A DNA stretch of 64,000 nucleotides from Arsenicicoccus bolidensis DSM 15745 (GTDB taxonomy: Bacteria; Actinomycetota; Actinomycetes; Actinomycetales; Dermatophilaceae): NCBI RefSeq assembly GCF_000426385.1, contig NZ_AUFG01000005.1:62001-126000 (forward strand), read 5' to 3'. Each line of letters begins with the position of its first letter. Positions within the stretch are counted from its first letter, which is position 1. Positions 17,264 to 25,150 of this stretch are shown piece by piece. A program made the position numbers and the translations under genes. The notes under the pieces are model-generated. The model saw only the letters and a list, made by a program, of their open reading frames with translations. It was not told the origin of the DNA and made no database searches.

Positions 17264-18778
17264 CTACCCGTCCGCGCGCAGGGCGTGGACCTGGCTGTAG
17301 CCACTGTCGAGGTCGGTGATGCGCACCTGCACGATCCCGTGCTCGTCCAGGGTGTAGCGCTCCTCGACCAGCGGGCCGTCGTCCCGACGCTGCACGGGGA
17401 CGCGGGTCAGGTCACGGCCGTCGCGCAGGACGGGGTCGAAGGGGAAGAGAACCTCGGCGAAAGGGACGAGATCTCCGGTGGGGCCACCGTGCTCGTCGAG
17501 GTCGGTGTGCTCGACGTAGCGGTACCACCCGACGTCGTGGGCCGCGCGATATCGACGGGTGGCCGTGCGGCAGCCGCTCGGTTCGAGGACGTCGGTGCGC
17601 CCGAGGATGGGGTCGAAGCCGACGGCCTCCCCGTCGCGCAGCTCTCGGAAGACGCCGAAACCGCGCGACAGCCGGTCCCGGAGCGAGTAGCCCGCGTCGT
17701 CGTCGGTCGCGATGGCCAACCCGATGGCGGTGGACGCCGCGGGCAGCGGTGAGCGGTGAACTCGCCGACCGAACCTTTCCTTGAGCAGCCGCGGGACGAG
17801 AGGCAGGCCGCTCGCACCCCCGACGAGATAGATGCCGGCCACGTCGTGCAGCTCGTCGACGTGGTCGTCGGCGTCTCCCATCAGCGGGCCCATGGCGTCC
17901 ACCGTCTGCTCAACGAGCGGTGTGGCACGGCCGTAGAACGCGGTGACAGGGACACCGACCTCGGTCCCGGCGACCTCGAGGGTCAGGCGCCGGGTCTGGG
18001 GTGACAGGTGCTCCTTGAGCTCTCTGGCCTGCTCCAGGAGGTCGTCGCGGTCGGGGGCCGAGAGGTCGTCCACCCGCTGGTGGATCGACTCGGCGGCCAG
18101 GTCGGCCAGGAGCAGGTCGAAGTCGTCGCCACCCACGTGGTTGAGACCCACCGTCCCGAGCACCTCGTGGTGGGTGCCCGCGACGTCGACCACCGAGGCG
18201 TCGAAGGTCCCGCCGCCGAGGTCGTAGACGACGACGCGGGTGCGGTTGCGGGTGATCTCCCGGCGTCTGCGGTGCGTGAACTCGAACCCCGCGGCCGAGG
18301 GCTCGTTGAGCATGGCGACCACGGTGAAGCCCGCCCGCCGGAAGGCCTCCAGCGTCAGGAAGCGCTGCGGTCCGTGAGCGTGGGCGGGGACCCCGACGGC
18401 CGCCTGCAGCTCGGAGTCAACGGTCAGCTCTTCGGACAGGCTCGACTGCTCGACCAGGGCCGTGCGCAGAGCAGCGGCGTATGCCGTCAGCAGCTCCAGC
18501 ACGGGGACCTGCCTGGTGCCGACGGTGACGGGTGTCTCGGCTGTCACGTCCGGGGCTGCCAGCACCCGCTTGAAGGACCGCGTCAGCGGTGCCCCGGCTC
18601 GAGCGGCCGCCAGCGCCTCGAAGCCGAACACGAGCCGGTCATCGTCCAGCGCGACCACCGACGGCAGGTGCTCGTGCGCCTCGCCGTCTCCGTCGTAGAA
18701 GGTGACGACCGGATAGTTGCCGCGGTCGGCCGTGGCGACGATGGTGCGAGTGGTGCCGAGATCCACGCCGAGCTTCAT
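17264..18778 (-). CDS. Hsp70 family protein (DnaK-like ATPase)
   Basis: A 504-residue protein with the Hsp70 nucleotide-binding fold: phosphate 1 motif MKLGVDLGTTRTIVATAD, linker ELQAAVGVPAHAHGPQR, NEPSAAGFEF, phosphate 2 VVVYDLGGGTFDASVVD, and the adenosine motif YLVGGASGLPLVPRLL. After about residue 370 it departs from DnaK and ends in roughly 130 residues of unrelated beta-rich sequence, so a canonical peptide-binding domain is not evident. No grpE or dnaJ is nearby, so this is an accessory Hsp70 of unknown client. ATG at 18778. Confidence 0.85.
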   Translation of the reverse strand: MKLGVDLGTTRTIVATADRGNYPVVTFYDGDGEAHEHLPSVVALDDDRLVFGFEALAAARAGAPLTRSFKRVLAAPDVTAETPVTVGTRQVPVLELLTAYAAALRTALVEQSSLSEELTVDSELQAAVGVPAHAHGPQRFLTLEAFRRAGFTVVAMLNEPSAAGFEFTHRRRREITRNRTRVVVYDLGGGTFDASVVDVAGTHHEVLGTVGLNHVGGDDFDLLLADLAAESIHQRVDDLSAPDRDDLLEQARELKEHLSPQTRRLTLEVAGTEVGVPVTAFYGRATPLVEQTVDAMGPLMGDADDHVDELHDVAGIYLVGGASGLPLVPRLLKERFGRRVHRSPLPAASTAIGLAIATDDDAGYSLRDRLSRGFGVFRELRDGEAVGFDPILGRTDVLEPSGCRTATRRYRAAHDVGWYRYVEHTDLDEHGGPTGDLVPFAEVLFPFDPVLRDGRDLTRVPVQRRDDGPLVEERYTLDEHGIVQVRITDLDSGYSQVHALRADG

Positions 18779-18868
18779 GCGAACAGCCTAGTGAGCCCGG
18801 GCCGACGACGAGCGGGCCGTCTCAAGGCCCTGGAGAGCCAGCCGCCTCACCTCGCCGCACCCGACGTG

Positions 18869-19945
18869 TCAGCGCCCCGCGGGCGTGATCCTCAGCGGGA
18901 TGCGGCGGGTGCCGAAGTCGCCGGGCTGGTCGGCATACCGGCCCGGGAGAGAGATGCCGCAGCGCTCGCACCGGCCCTGCTCGTCGAGCCGGTAGCCCGT
19001 GATGGTGTAGCCGGCGCGCTCGATCACCGCTGAGCCGCATCCGGGACATCGCGTCGTGTCGCCCTCAGGGTTGCGCGCGTTGCCGGTGTAGGCGAAGTGC
19101 TCGCCGGCGTCCGTCGCGATGCGTCTGGCGCGCTCCAGGGTGTCGACCGGAGTGCGCGGCACGTTTCGCATCCGGTTGTCGGGGTGGAAGGCCGTGAAGT
19201 GGTGCGGCAGGTCCGGGCCGAGCTCTGCCACGACCCACCGGCACATGCGCTCGATCTCGTCGTCGCTGTCGTTGTGCCCCGGGATGAGCAGCGTGGTCAG
19301 CTCGACCCACACGTCGGTCTCGTGGACCAGATAGGTGAGGGTCGCGAGCACCGTGTCGAGACGCGCGCCGGTGACCCCGCGGTAGAACTCGGGGGAGAAG
19401 CCCTTGAGGTCGACGTTCGCGGCGTCCATGGGCGCGAAGAAGTCGCGACGTGCCTCGCCCTGGACGTAGCCCGCGGTCACGGCGATCGTCCGGACCCCGC
19501 GCTCGTGGCAGGCGTGCGCGACGTCGATGGCGTACTCCGCGAAGATCACCGGGTCGTTGTAGGTGAAGGCCACCGAGGCGGCCTGCCAGTCGCGGGCCGC
19601 GTCGGCGATCTGTGCGGGGGAGGCGTCGTCCTGCAGGCGGTCCATCTCGCGGGACGTGGAGATGTCCCAGTTCTGGCAGAAGCGACAGCCGAGGTTGCAC
19701 CCCGCGGTCCCGAAGGACAGGACGCTGGTGCCGGGGTAGAAGTGACGCAGCGGCTTCTTCTCGACGGGGTCGAGGCAGAACCCGCTGGAGCGCCCGTAGG
19801 TCGTCAGGTGCAGCTCGCCGCCCTCGTTGCGACGCACGAAGCAGTAGCCGCGTTGCCCCTCGCGCAGCGTGCACTCGCGGGGGCACAGGACGCAACGGAC
19901 CCGCCCGTCGTCGGTGGCGTGCCAGTAGCGGGCGAGGCTGCTCAC
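18869..19945 (-). CDS. amrS: AmmeMemoRadiSam system radical SAM enzyme (AmrS)
   Basis: A 358-residue radical SAM protein. The 4Fe-4S cysteines are C83, C87 and C90 in GTAGCNLGCRFCQNWD. It also has an N-terminal cysteine set (C18, C21, C25, C35) and a C-terminal zinc-ribbon-like domain with CPGCG and CERCG. This order is typical of the third component of the AmmeMemoRadiSam system, related to pyruvate formate-lyase activating enzymes. The GTG at 19945 follows a strong GGAGGAG and overlaps the AMMECR1-like gene stop by 4 bases (GTGA). The reaction is not known; a role in modification of RNA or another polymer has been proposed from genome context. Confidence 0.9.
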   Translation of the reverse strand: MSSLARYWHATDDGRVRCVLCPRECTLREGQRGYCFVRRNEGGELHLTTYGRSSGFCLDPVEKKPLRHFYPGTSVLSFGTAGCNLGCRFCQNWDISTSREMDRLQDDASPAQIADAARDWQAASVAFTYNDPVIFAEYAIDVAHACHERGVRTIAVTAGYVQGEARRDFFAPMDAANVDLKGFSPEFYRGVTGARLDTVLATLTYLVHETDVWVELTTLLIPGHNDSDDEIERMCRWVVAELGPDLPHHFTAFHPDNRMRNVPRTPVDTLERARRIATDAGEHFAYTGNARNPEGDTTRCPGCGSAVIERAGYTITGYRLDEQGRCERCGISLPGRYADQPGDFGTRRIPLRITPAGR

Positions 19946-20535
19946 GGCTCCTCCTCGAAGGACGTGACGCTGTATCGGGAGAGGCGCACGCCATCGTCCC
20001 AGTGGTCCCGGGGCAGGCCCGCCTTGGCGCGCAGGCTGCGCAGGAAGTCCAGGGGGTCGGTGAGCTGGTCCCACACCTGTGGCAGGTAGGTCGCGCGACG
20101 ACCAGCTGCCTCGAGGACCACCCCGTCCACCCGCGGCCGCAGGGCGAGCACCGCGTCGCGCTCCGACGTGACCTGGATCGGTTCGGGGACCGACAGGACC
20201 GACACCTCGATGGCGAGGTGCGGCGCCTCGTCGGGCCCGACCGGCGGGAAGCGCGGGTCCGTGCTGGCCGCCGCCACGGCGTTGGCGCGGACGTCGTCGA
20301 GGAGCGGTCGGTATGCCGTCAGCGTGCCGATGCAGCCGCGGAGGCGGCGGTCGAGGTGCAGGGTCACGAACGAGGCGCCGTCGTCGAGCAGCCACCTCTC
20401 CCGGGTGGGGCCGTCCAGCGGGTCGGGGAAGTCGGCGTCGGACTGCCGGGCGGCGATGCCGAGGCGGCCGTGGATCGCGCCGCGTGCGACGGCGAGGAGG
20501 ACGGGGCCGGCGTCGGCCGGGACGGTGGAGGTCAT
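19942..20535 (-). CDS. amrA: AmmeMemoRadiSam system protein A (AMMECR1 domain)
   Basis: A 197-residue AMMECR1 protein. The invariant motif RGCIGTL is at residues 66-72, followed by AAASTDPRFPPV and the strand IEVSVLSVPEPI typical of the fold. The family is widespread from archaea to man and has no settled biochemical activity. The ATG at 20535 overlaps the stop of the Memo-like gene (ATGA) and its own stop overlaps the radical SAM start, so the three genes are a tightly coupled operon in the order Memo, AMMECR1, radical SAM. Confidence 0.92.
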   Translation of the reverse strand: MTSTVPADAGPVLLAVARGAIHGRLGIAARQSDADFPDPLDGPTRERWLLDDGASFVTLHLDRRLRGCIGTLTAYRPLLDDVRANAVAAASTDPRFPPVGPDEAPHLAIEVSVLSVPEPIQVTSERDAVLALRPRVDGVVLEAAGRRATYLPQVWDQLTDPLDFLRSLRAKAGLPRDHWDDGVRLSRYSVTSFEEEP

Positions 20536-21452
20536 GGCCCGGCCTCCACGAATGCCGTCTCCTCGAACGCCTTCTCCTCGAGCGCGAGGGCCGCGTAGCC
20601 GACGACCCGGTCGCGGTCGCCTGCCGTGTCGCCGGACGAGCACGACGCCAGCGCGCGGATCGTGCCCCCTCGGCGGCGGGCGTGCTCCATGAGGCCGTTG
20701 ATGGGGGTCGCGCCGCAGGCCTGCTCGTGGTCGAGGTCGCCCCTCAGGGCGGTGACCTGGTCGATGGTGTCGCGATCGAGGCGACGGGCGGCGTCATACG
20801 GCAGGTAGTGGGACAGGTCGGAGCTGATGACGACGACTGTCGCCGGATCGTCCAGCAGCGCGTCGACGACGTCGGCGACCTCGGAGGGAGTGGCGCGACC
20901 GACCGCGAGCGGGACGAGGTCGGCCTGGGGGAGCAGCCGCTGCAGGAAGGGCACGTGGACCTCGATGGAGTGCTCCGGGGCGTGGGCCTCGTCACTGACG
21001 ACGACCTGGGGCAGCGCTGCCACGGAGGGTGGCACGATCGCCCGGGCCTCCCCGAGAGGGGTGCTCCACGCCGAGGCGCTCGAGGTCGCGACACCACGGA
21101 GGGGCACGCGGTGCGTCGGGCCCAGCACCGCGACCCGCTCGATGCCGTCGCGACGGAGGTGGCGGTAGGCGACCGCGGCCGTCGACCCGGAGTGGACGTA
21201 GCCGGCGTGCGGGGCGATGACCGACCACGCGCCGAGCCGGATCGGTGCGGTGGCCGCAGGCGAGGCGGTGCGTGACGGGTTCGGGCCGGAGTATTCAGTG
21301 GGCGGCGAGTCAGCACGCAGCGGGTCCGTGTGCGGCACTCGTGACGTGCCCGACGTGCCGGCCTCGGCCAGCAGCTGGTCCACCAGCTGCTCGAGGACCG
21401 CGGGCTGGGCGGGGTAGAACGTGCCCGCGACGGCGGGTCGTCGCACTGCCAT
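20532..21452 (-). CDS. amrB: AmmeMemoRadiSam system protein B (Memo-like)
   Basis: A 306-residue Memo-family protein, related in fold to LigB extradiol dioxygenases. Family motifs are present in order: AVAGTFYPA at the N-terminus, PHAGYVHSG near 81-89, LGPTHR, HSIEVHVPFLQRLLP and SSDLSHYLPY. The conserved histidines can bind a metal. Residues about 31-72 form a Ser/Pro/Thr-rich insertion that is not part of the usual fold. It is the first gene of the three-gene operon; ATG at 21452, with about 70 bases to the SnoaL-like gene upstream. Confidence 0.92.
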   Translation of the reverse strand: MAVRRPAVAGTFYPAQPAVLEQLVDQLLAEAGTSGTSRVPHTDPLRADSPPTEYSGPNPSRTASPAATAPIRLGAWSVIAPHAGYVHSGSTAAVAYRHLRRDGIERVAVLGPTHRVPLRGVATSSASAWSTPLGEARAIVPPSVAALPQVVVSDEAHAPEHSIEVHVPFLQRLLPQADLVPLAVGRATPSEVADVVDALLDDPATVVVISSDLSHYLPYDAARRLDRDTIDQVTALRGDLDHEQACGATPINGLMEHARRRGGTIRALASCSSGDTAGDRDRVVGYAALALEEKAFEETAFVEAGP

Positions 21453-21524
21453 GCGTCCCAGCGTAGGCCGGGCTCGTGGCCGGCGGGGAGATGTGTCGTG
21501 CTCGGGACGCGCTCGCGGTCCGGG

Positions 21525-21947
21525 TCAGGTCGTGGGTTGCGGCAGCGGGTGCTGGCACTGGTCGTCGAGCGGGAGCGAGGTGTGCTCGTGCGTGATGCGC
21601 GGGCCGCCATCGCCGGGCTCCCACACCTGGGTGAACCGGGAGACGATCTCCGCGCGCCCGCCCTGGCGATCGTCGGCGGCGTAGAACGCCAGCCCGGAGA
21701 TGACGACGAGGTCGTCGGAGCCGGCGACCCGTGGTTCGCGGATCTCGCAGATCCCGTTGCCGGACAGGTAGCCGAACCACTCGACGACGGCGGCCCGCCA
21801 CTCGTCCTTGGAGGGATACTGCCAGGCCGACGTGCCGTCGAAGACCCGGACGTGGTCCGCGTAGAGCTCCAGCAGCCCGTCGACGTCGATCGAGGCGACC
21901 GCCTGCTCGTAGGAGGAGATCAGCTGGGTAGCATCCATGCTCATCAT
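21525..21947 (-). CDS. Nuclear transport factor 2-like (SnoaL) family protein
   Basis: A protein of about 140 residues with the NTF2-like cone fold: N-terminal helix LISSYEQAVASIDVDGLLELYADHVRVFD, given here as LISSYEQAVASID and LLELYADHVRVFD, then WRAAVVEWFGYL and a strand RFTQVWEPGDGGPRITHEH. This resembles calcium/calmodulin kinase II association-domain-like or SnoaL proteins, which bind small hydrophobic ligands or act as enzymes. Three ATG codons lie at 21947, 21944 and 21938 and no clear ribosome site chooses between them. Function unknown. Confidence 0.72.
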   Translation of the reverse strand: MMSMDATQLISSYEQAVASIDVDGLLELYADHVRVFDGTSAWQYPSKDEWRAAVVEWFGYLSGNGICEIREPRVAGSDDLVVISGLAFYAADDRQGGRAEIVSRFTQVWEPGDGGPRITHEHTSLPLDDQCQHPLPQPTT

Positions 21948-22025
21948 GTGAACACCGTATACATCCGTGACGATGCCGCACAAGACCCCTGCCCCCAGGG
22001 CCGACCGTGAACGACCGGCGGTGAG

Positions 22026-22550
22026 CTAGCGAAGGTCCGGCGAGAGCAGCTCGTAGAGCTGGTGGTCCTGGTAGGTGCCCGCGATCATGACGTACTTGCG
22101 CGCCAGGCCGTAGCGTTGAAATCCGTTGCGCTCCAAGACCTGCTGCGAGGCGAGGTTGTGCAGCAGGGTGCCGGCCTCGAGGCGGTGCAGCTGCCACTCG
22201 CCGAAGGCAAGGTCCGACAGCTCGGCCACGGCACGCGTCGCCAGCCCCCGTCCGGTGAATCCCGCGCCGAGCCAGTACCCCACGCTCGCGTACTGCCCGG
22301 CGCCCCGGACGATGTTGTTGAGGGTGATGCGTCCCGCGATCCGCCCGCGCTCGTCCGTGACGACATAGGGGCCCATGCGGCCACCATGGCGCTCGGCGAG
22401 GGCCAGGCGCACCATCTCGCGCTGGCCTTCCTCGGTGTAGAAGCGCTCCGGGCGCGCCGGCTCCCACGGCGCCAGGTGCTCTCGGCTCGTGAGGACCAGC
22501 TCGGTCAGAGCGGGCACGTCCGCCAGGTCGAGGGGCCGGATGACGGTCAT
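22026..22550 (-). CDS. GNAT family N-acetyltransferase, RimJ/RimL type
   Basis: A 174-residue acetyltransferase. IRPLDLADVPALTEL begins the fold, GRITLNNIVRGAGQ and YWLGAGFTGRGLATRAV form the acetyl-CoA loop, and RLEAGTLLHNLASQQVLE with GFQRYGLARKYV completes it. This order and the terminal segment are typical of RimJ-like enzymes that acetylate ribosomal protein N-termini or antibiotics. The start is ATG at 22550. It follows the rlmC gene end on the same strand by 12 bases, so cotranscription with the RNA-modification genes upstream is likely. Confidence 0.85.
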   Translation of the reverse strand: MTVIRPLDLADVPALTELVLTSREHLAPWEPARPERFYTEEGQREMVRLALAERHGGRMGPYVVTDERGRIAGRITLNNIVRGAGQYASVGYWLGAGFTGRGLATRAVAELSDLAFGEWQLHRLEAGTLLHNLASQQVLERNGFQRYGLARKYVMIAGTYQDHQLYELLSPDLR

Positions 22551-22562
22551 GGGGCCATCATC

Positions 22563-23717
22563 TCAGCGAGGTCTGGGGCGTTGCAGGCGCACGAGGACCT
22601 CGGCGTGCGCGGTCTGGGGGAACATGTCGAACAGCCTTGCCGCGGTGACCTGCCAGCAGGGCATGTCCGCCAGGTCGCGCGCCAACGTGGCGGGGTTGCA
22701 GCTGGAGTAGATCACGGTGGAGGCGGGAGACTCCTCGAGCCAGCGGGCGAGCGGGCCACCGATCCCGCGTCGTGGGGGATTGACCACGACCAGATCCGGA
22801 CGCGAGTCCGCTTCCAGGGCAAGGCTGGTCGCGTCGCCGTCGATGAATCGGGCTGTGCCGAGACCCAGCTCGTCGGCGCTGCGGCGGGCGCTGCTGATCG
22901 CCTCGGGTGAGACCTCGATGCCCAGCACCTGGATCGACCGACCGGACGCGCAGGCCCGGTCGGCCGCGTGGAGCGCGAATCCGCCCACGCCGCAGTAGAG
23001 GTCCCACAACGTGCCGACCTGCGCGTCGAGGACCCAGTCGCCCGCCTGGGCGTACAACGACTCCGCGACAGAGGTGTTGGTCTGGAAGAAGCTGCGGGTG
23101 CCGAGGTGGAGCGTCACGCCGGCGACAGGCATCGGCAGGGTATCGGCCTCGCTGAGCAGGACCTCCTCGTCACCCTCGAGCACGGCGGCGTGGCGGGGCT
23201 GGAGGTTGGCCGACAGGACCCGGATCTGCGGCAGGGCCTCGAGCAGCACCGGGACGCCGCGTCGCAGACGACCCAGCTGGTTGGTCGAGCGCAGCACGAA
23301 GCGCACCATGAGCTCGCCCGTGGGGGAGTGGGTGACGAGGAGATGCTTGAGCTCGCCCTGGCGTCCGCGCACGTCATACGGCTGGAGCCCGAGACGGGGG
23401 ACGACCTCGGCGAGCGCCAGCGCCGCCTCGTGCAGCCCGGGTTCGTAGAGCCCGCATCCGCGCAGGTCGACCCCCGCCCCGCCGGCGTCCAGGATGCCGA
23501 AGGTCGGCGCTGCCGTGGTGCCCGCCACGACGAGCTTCGCCTTGTTGCGGAACTCGCTCTCGCGACTGGGTCGGGGGTCGAGCCACGCGTCCTCGGGGAC
23601 GTGGCCCGCCAGGACGTCGGCGACGGTGCGCTGCTTGTCGGCGAGCTGCTCGGTGTAGGGAACGCCCATGAAGGTGCACGACCGGCACCGCCCCGCGTCG
23701 AAGTAGTCGCACTGCAT
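22563..23717 (-). CDS. rlmC: 23S rRNA (uracil-C5)-methyltransferase RlmC
   Basis: A 384-residue TrmA/RumB-type methyltransferase that would methylate U747 (E. coli numbering) of 23S rRNA. Four cysteines for a 4Fe-4S cluster are present: C3, C11, C14 and C88. The SAM site is LWDLYCGVGGF, the catalytic region NPPRRGIGG and IYSSCNPATLARD, with the nucleophilic cysteine at about 340. There is no N-terminal TRAM domain, which favours RlmC over RlmD. The ATG at 23717 starts exactly at MQCDYFDAGRC, as in the family. A pseudouridine synthase gene lies 10 bases upstream on the same strand, suggesting an RNA-modification operon. Confidence 0.9.
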   Translation of the reverse strand: MQCDYFDAGRCRSCTFMGVPYTEQLADKQRTVADVLAGHVPEDAWLDPRPSRESEFRNKAKLVVAGTTAAPTFGILDAGGAGVDLRGCGLYEPGLHEAALALAEVVPRLGLQPYDVRGRQGELKHLLVTHSPTGELMVRFVLRSTNQLGRLRRGVPVLLEALPQIRVLSANLQPRHAAVLEGDEEVLLSEADTLPMPVAGVTLHLGTRSFFQTNTSVAESLYAQAGDWVLDAQVGTLWDLYCGVGGFALHAADRACASGRSIQVLGIEVSPEAISSARRSADELGLGTARFIDGDATSLALEADSRPDLVVVNPPRRGIGGPLARWLEESPASTVIYSSCNPATLARDLADMPCWQVTAARLFDMFPQTAHAEVLVRLQRPRPR

Positions 23718-23727
23718 GGCGGCAAGG

Positions 23728-24681
23728 CTACGGGCAGCTAGGCCAGGCCAGCTCGCGCTCGCTGTCGAACCTGCGCCGCGTCCCGTCCACGGGATCGACG
23801 AACGCCAGCGTCCGGGCCAGGAGGCGCAAGGGCTCGCTGACGTCGTCGACGGCGTCGGGCAGGACGGTGGGATACAGCGGGTCGCCGACGATGGGGATGC
23901 CGAGGGACGCCAGGTGCAGGCGCAGCTGATGCGTCCGTCCCGTGCGGGGCGACAACCGGTAGCGTCCGAATCCGCCACGCACCTCGACCAGCTCGACCGC
24001 GGTCTCGGCGTTGGGTGGCGCGTCCGGGACCTCGCGGGCCGTCAGGACACCCCGGTCCTTGACGATGTGGCTGTGCAGCGTGAGAGGCAGGGTCAGATCA
24101 GGGCGGAGCGGGGCGATGGCCTCGTAGGTCTTGACCGGGATCCGTTGCTCGAACATCCGTTGGTAGGGCGCCCGCCAGCGTCGCTCGGTCGTGAGGACGA
24201 GCACCCCGGCGGTCAGTCGGTCGAGCCGGTGAGCGGGTCCGAGCTCGGGTAGATCGAGCGTGCCGCGCGCACGGACGACCACCGACTGAGTGACGTGGCG
24301 CCCGCGCGGGATGGTCGAGAGGAAGTGCGGCTTGTCCACCACGACGATCCGCTCGTCCTGGTGCAGGACGGTGAGCTCGCCTGGCACGACAGGCTCCTCG
24401 CGCAGGTCACGGTGGAACCACACGAAGGTGTGCGGGCGGTAGGGCTCGTCTCCGGTCCAGGGGTGACCATCGTCGTCCATGAATCGCTTTGCGGCCAGCA
24501 TCGATTCGACATCGACCTCGTCAGGGAGCTTGTGCCGTAACCAGTCTCGCATCGTCTCCCAGGGGGCGACCCGGCCCGGATCCCGGTCCGGAGTACGCAC
24601 CCAGGCCGACTGCAGCCCGTGGCGGGGCGGGAGCGGGGAGCGGGGAGGCACCGGGTCATCATGCCTGTTCCGGCCCGTCAT
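23728..24681 (-). CDS. RluA-family pseudouridine synthase
   Basis: A 317-residue synthase. The catalytic aspartate is D154 in PAHRLDRLTAGVLVL, the RluA motif II. Later motifs are RTGRTHQLRLHL (motif III) and VGDPLYP. It has an N-terminal extension of about 100 residues without an S4 domain, like the actinobacterial branch with WETMRDWLRHKL. It would isomerise uridine in rRNA or tRNA. The gene is upstream of rlmC on the same strand. The start at 24681 is the furthest; the first 25 residues are rich in Pro and Arg and a later start is possible. Confidence 0.87.
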   Translation of the reverse strand: MTGRNRHDDPVPPRSPLPPRHGLQSAWVRTPDRDPGRVAPWETMRDWLRHKLPDEVDVESMLAAKRFMDDDGHPWTGDEPYRPHTFVWFHRDLREEPVVPGELTVLHQDERIVVVDKPHFLSTIPRGRHVTQSVVVRARGTLDLPELGPAHRLDRLTAGVLVLTTERRWRAPYQRMFEQRIPVKTYEAIAPLRPDLTLPLTLHSHIVKDRGVLTAREVPDAPPNAETAVELVEVRGGFGRYRLSPRTGRTHQLRLHLASLGIPIVGDPLYPTVLPDAVDDVSEPLRLLARTLAFVDPVDGTRRRFDSERELAWPSCP

Positions 24682-24700
24682 GCCCGTCTAGGGTGGCGTC

Positions 24701-25114
24701 ATGACGCAGACCCAGGGTGCCGCGACGTTCATCATGCTCGAGGGAGGCGCCGAGGGCGCCCTCGACCTGTATGCCGAGGCCTTCGGGGGTGACTGGGTCG
24801 CGGGGCTGGTGGCTCGTCGTGAGGGTGATCTGGGGCAGGCGACCGGGCCGGTCCTGCACGCGTCCGCCGAGCTCAAGGGCCACCGCGTCATGGTGGTGGA
24901 CTCGGGGGTCTCCCATGCGTTCGGCCTGACCCCGTCGATCTCGCTGTGGGTCGACTGCGCGGACCAGGCCGAGCTCGATCGGGTCTGGGACGTCCTGGTC
25001 GATGGCGGGCAGGTCTACATGCCGCGCGGTGATTACGGATTCGCGCCGTACTTCGGGTGGGTGGGGGACCGCTACGGCGTGACCTGGCAGCTGTGCGTGG
25101 GCATGGCCGCCTGA
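24701..25114 (+). CDS. VOC family protein, PhnB-like
   Basis: A 137-residue vicinal oxygen chelate protein of the PhnB/3-demethylubiquinone methyltransferase-like branch. TFIMLEGGAEGALDLYAEAF is the first half; VDCADQAELDRVWDVLVDGG and a final strand DRYGVTWQL (from GDRYGVTWQLCVG) form the second. The metal ligands are not obvious. It is divergent from the RluA-type gene, with 19 bases between the starts, and convergent with the HNH gene. The substrate is unknown. Confidence 0.8.
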   Translation: MTQTQGAATFIMLEGGAEGALDLYAEAFGGDWVAGLVARREGDLGQATGPVLHASAELKGHRVMVVDSGVSHAFGLTPSISLWVDCADQAELDRVWDVLVDGGQVYMPRGDYGFAPYFGWVGDRYGVTWQLCVGMAA

Positions 25115-25150
25115 CCCCGGCGCGGAGGCACCAGGGCACACGGCAACGGG

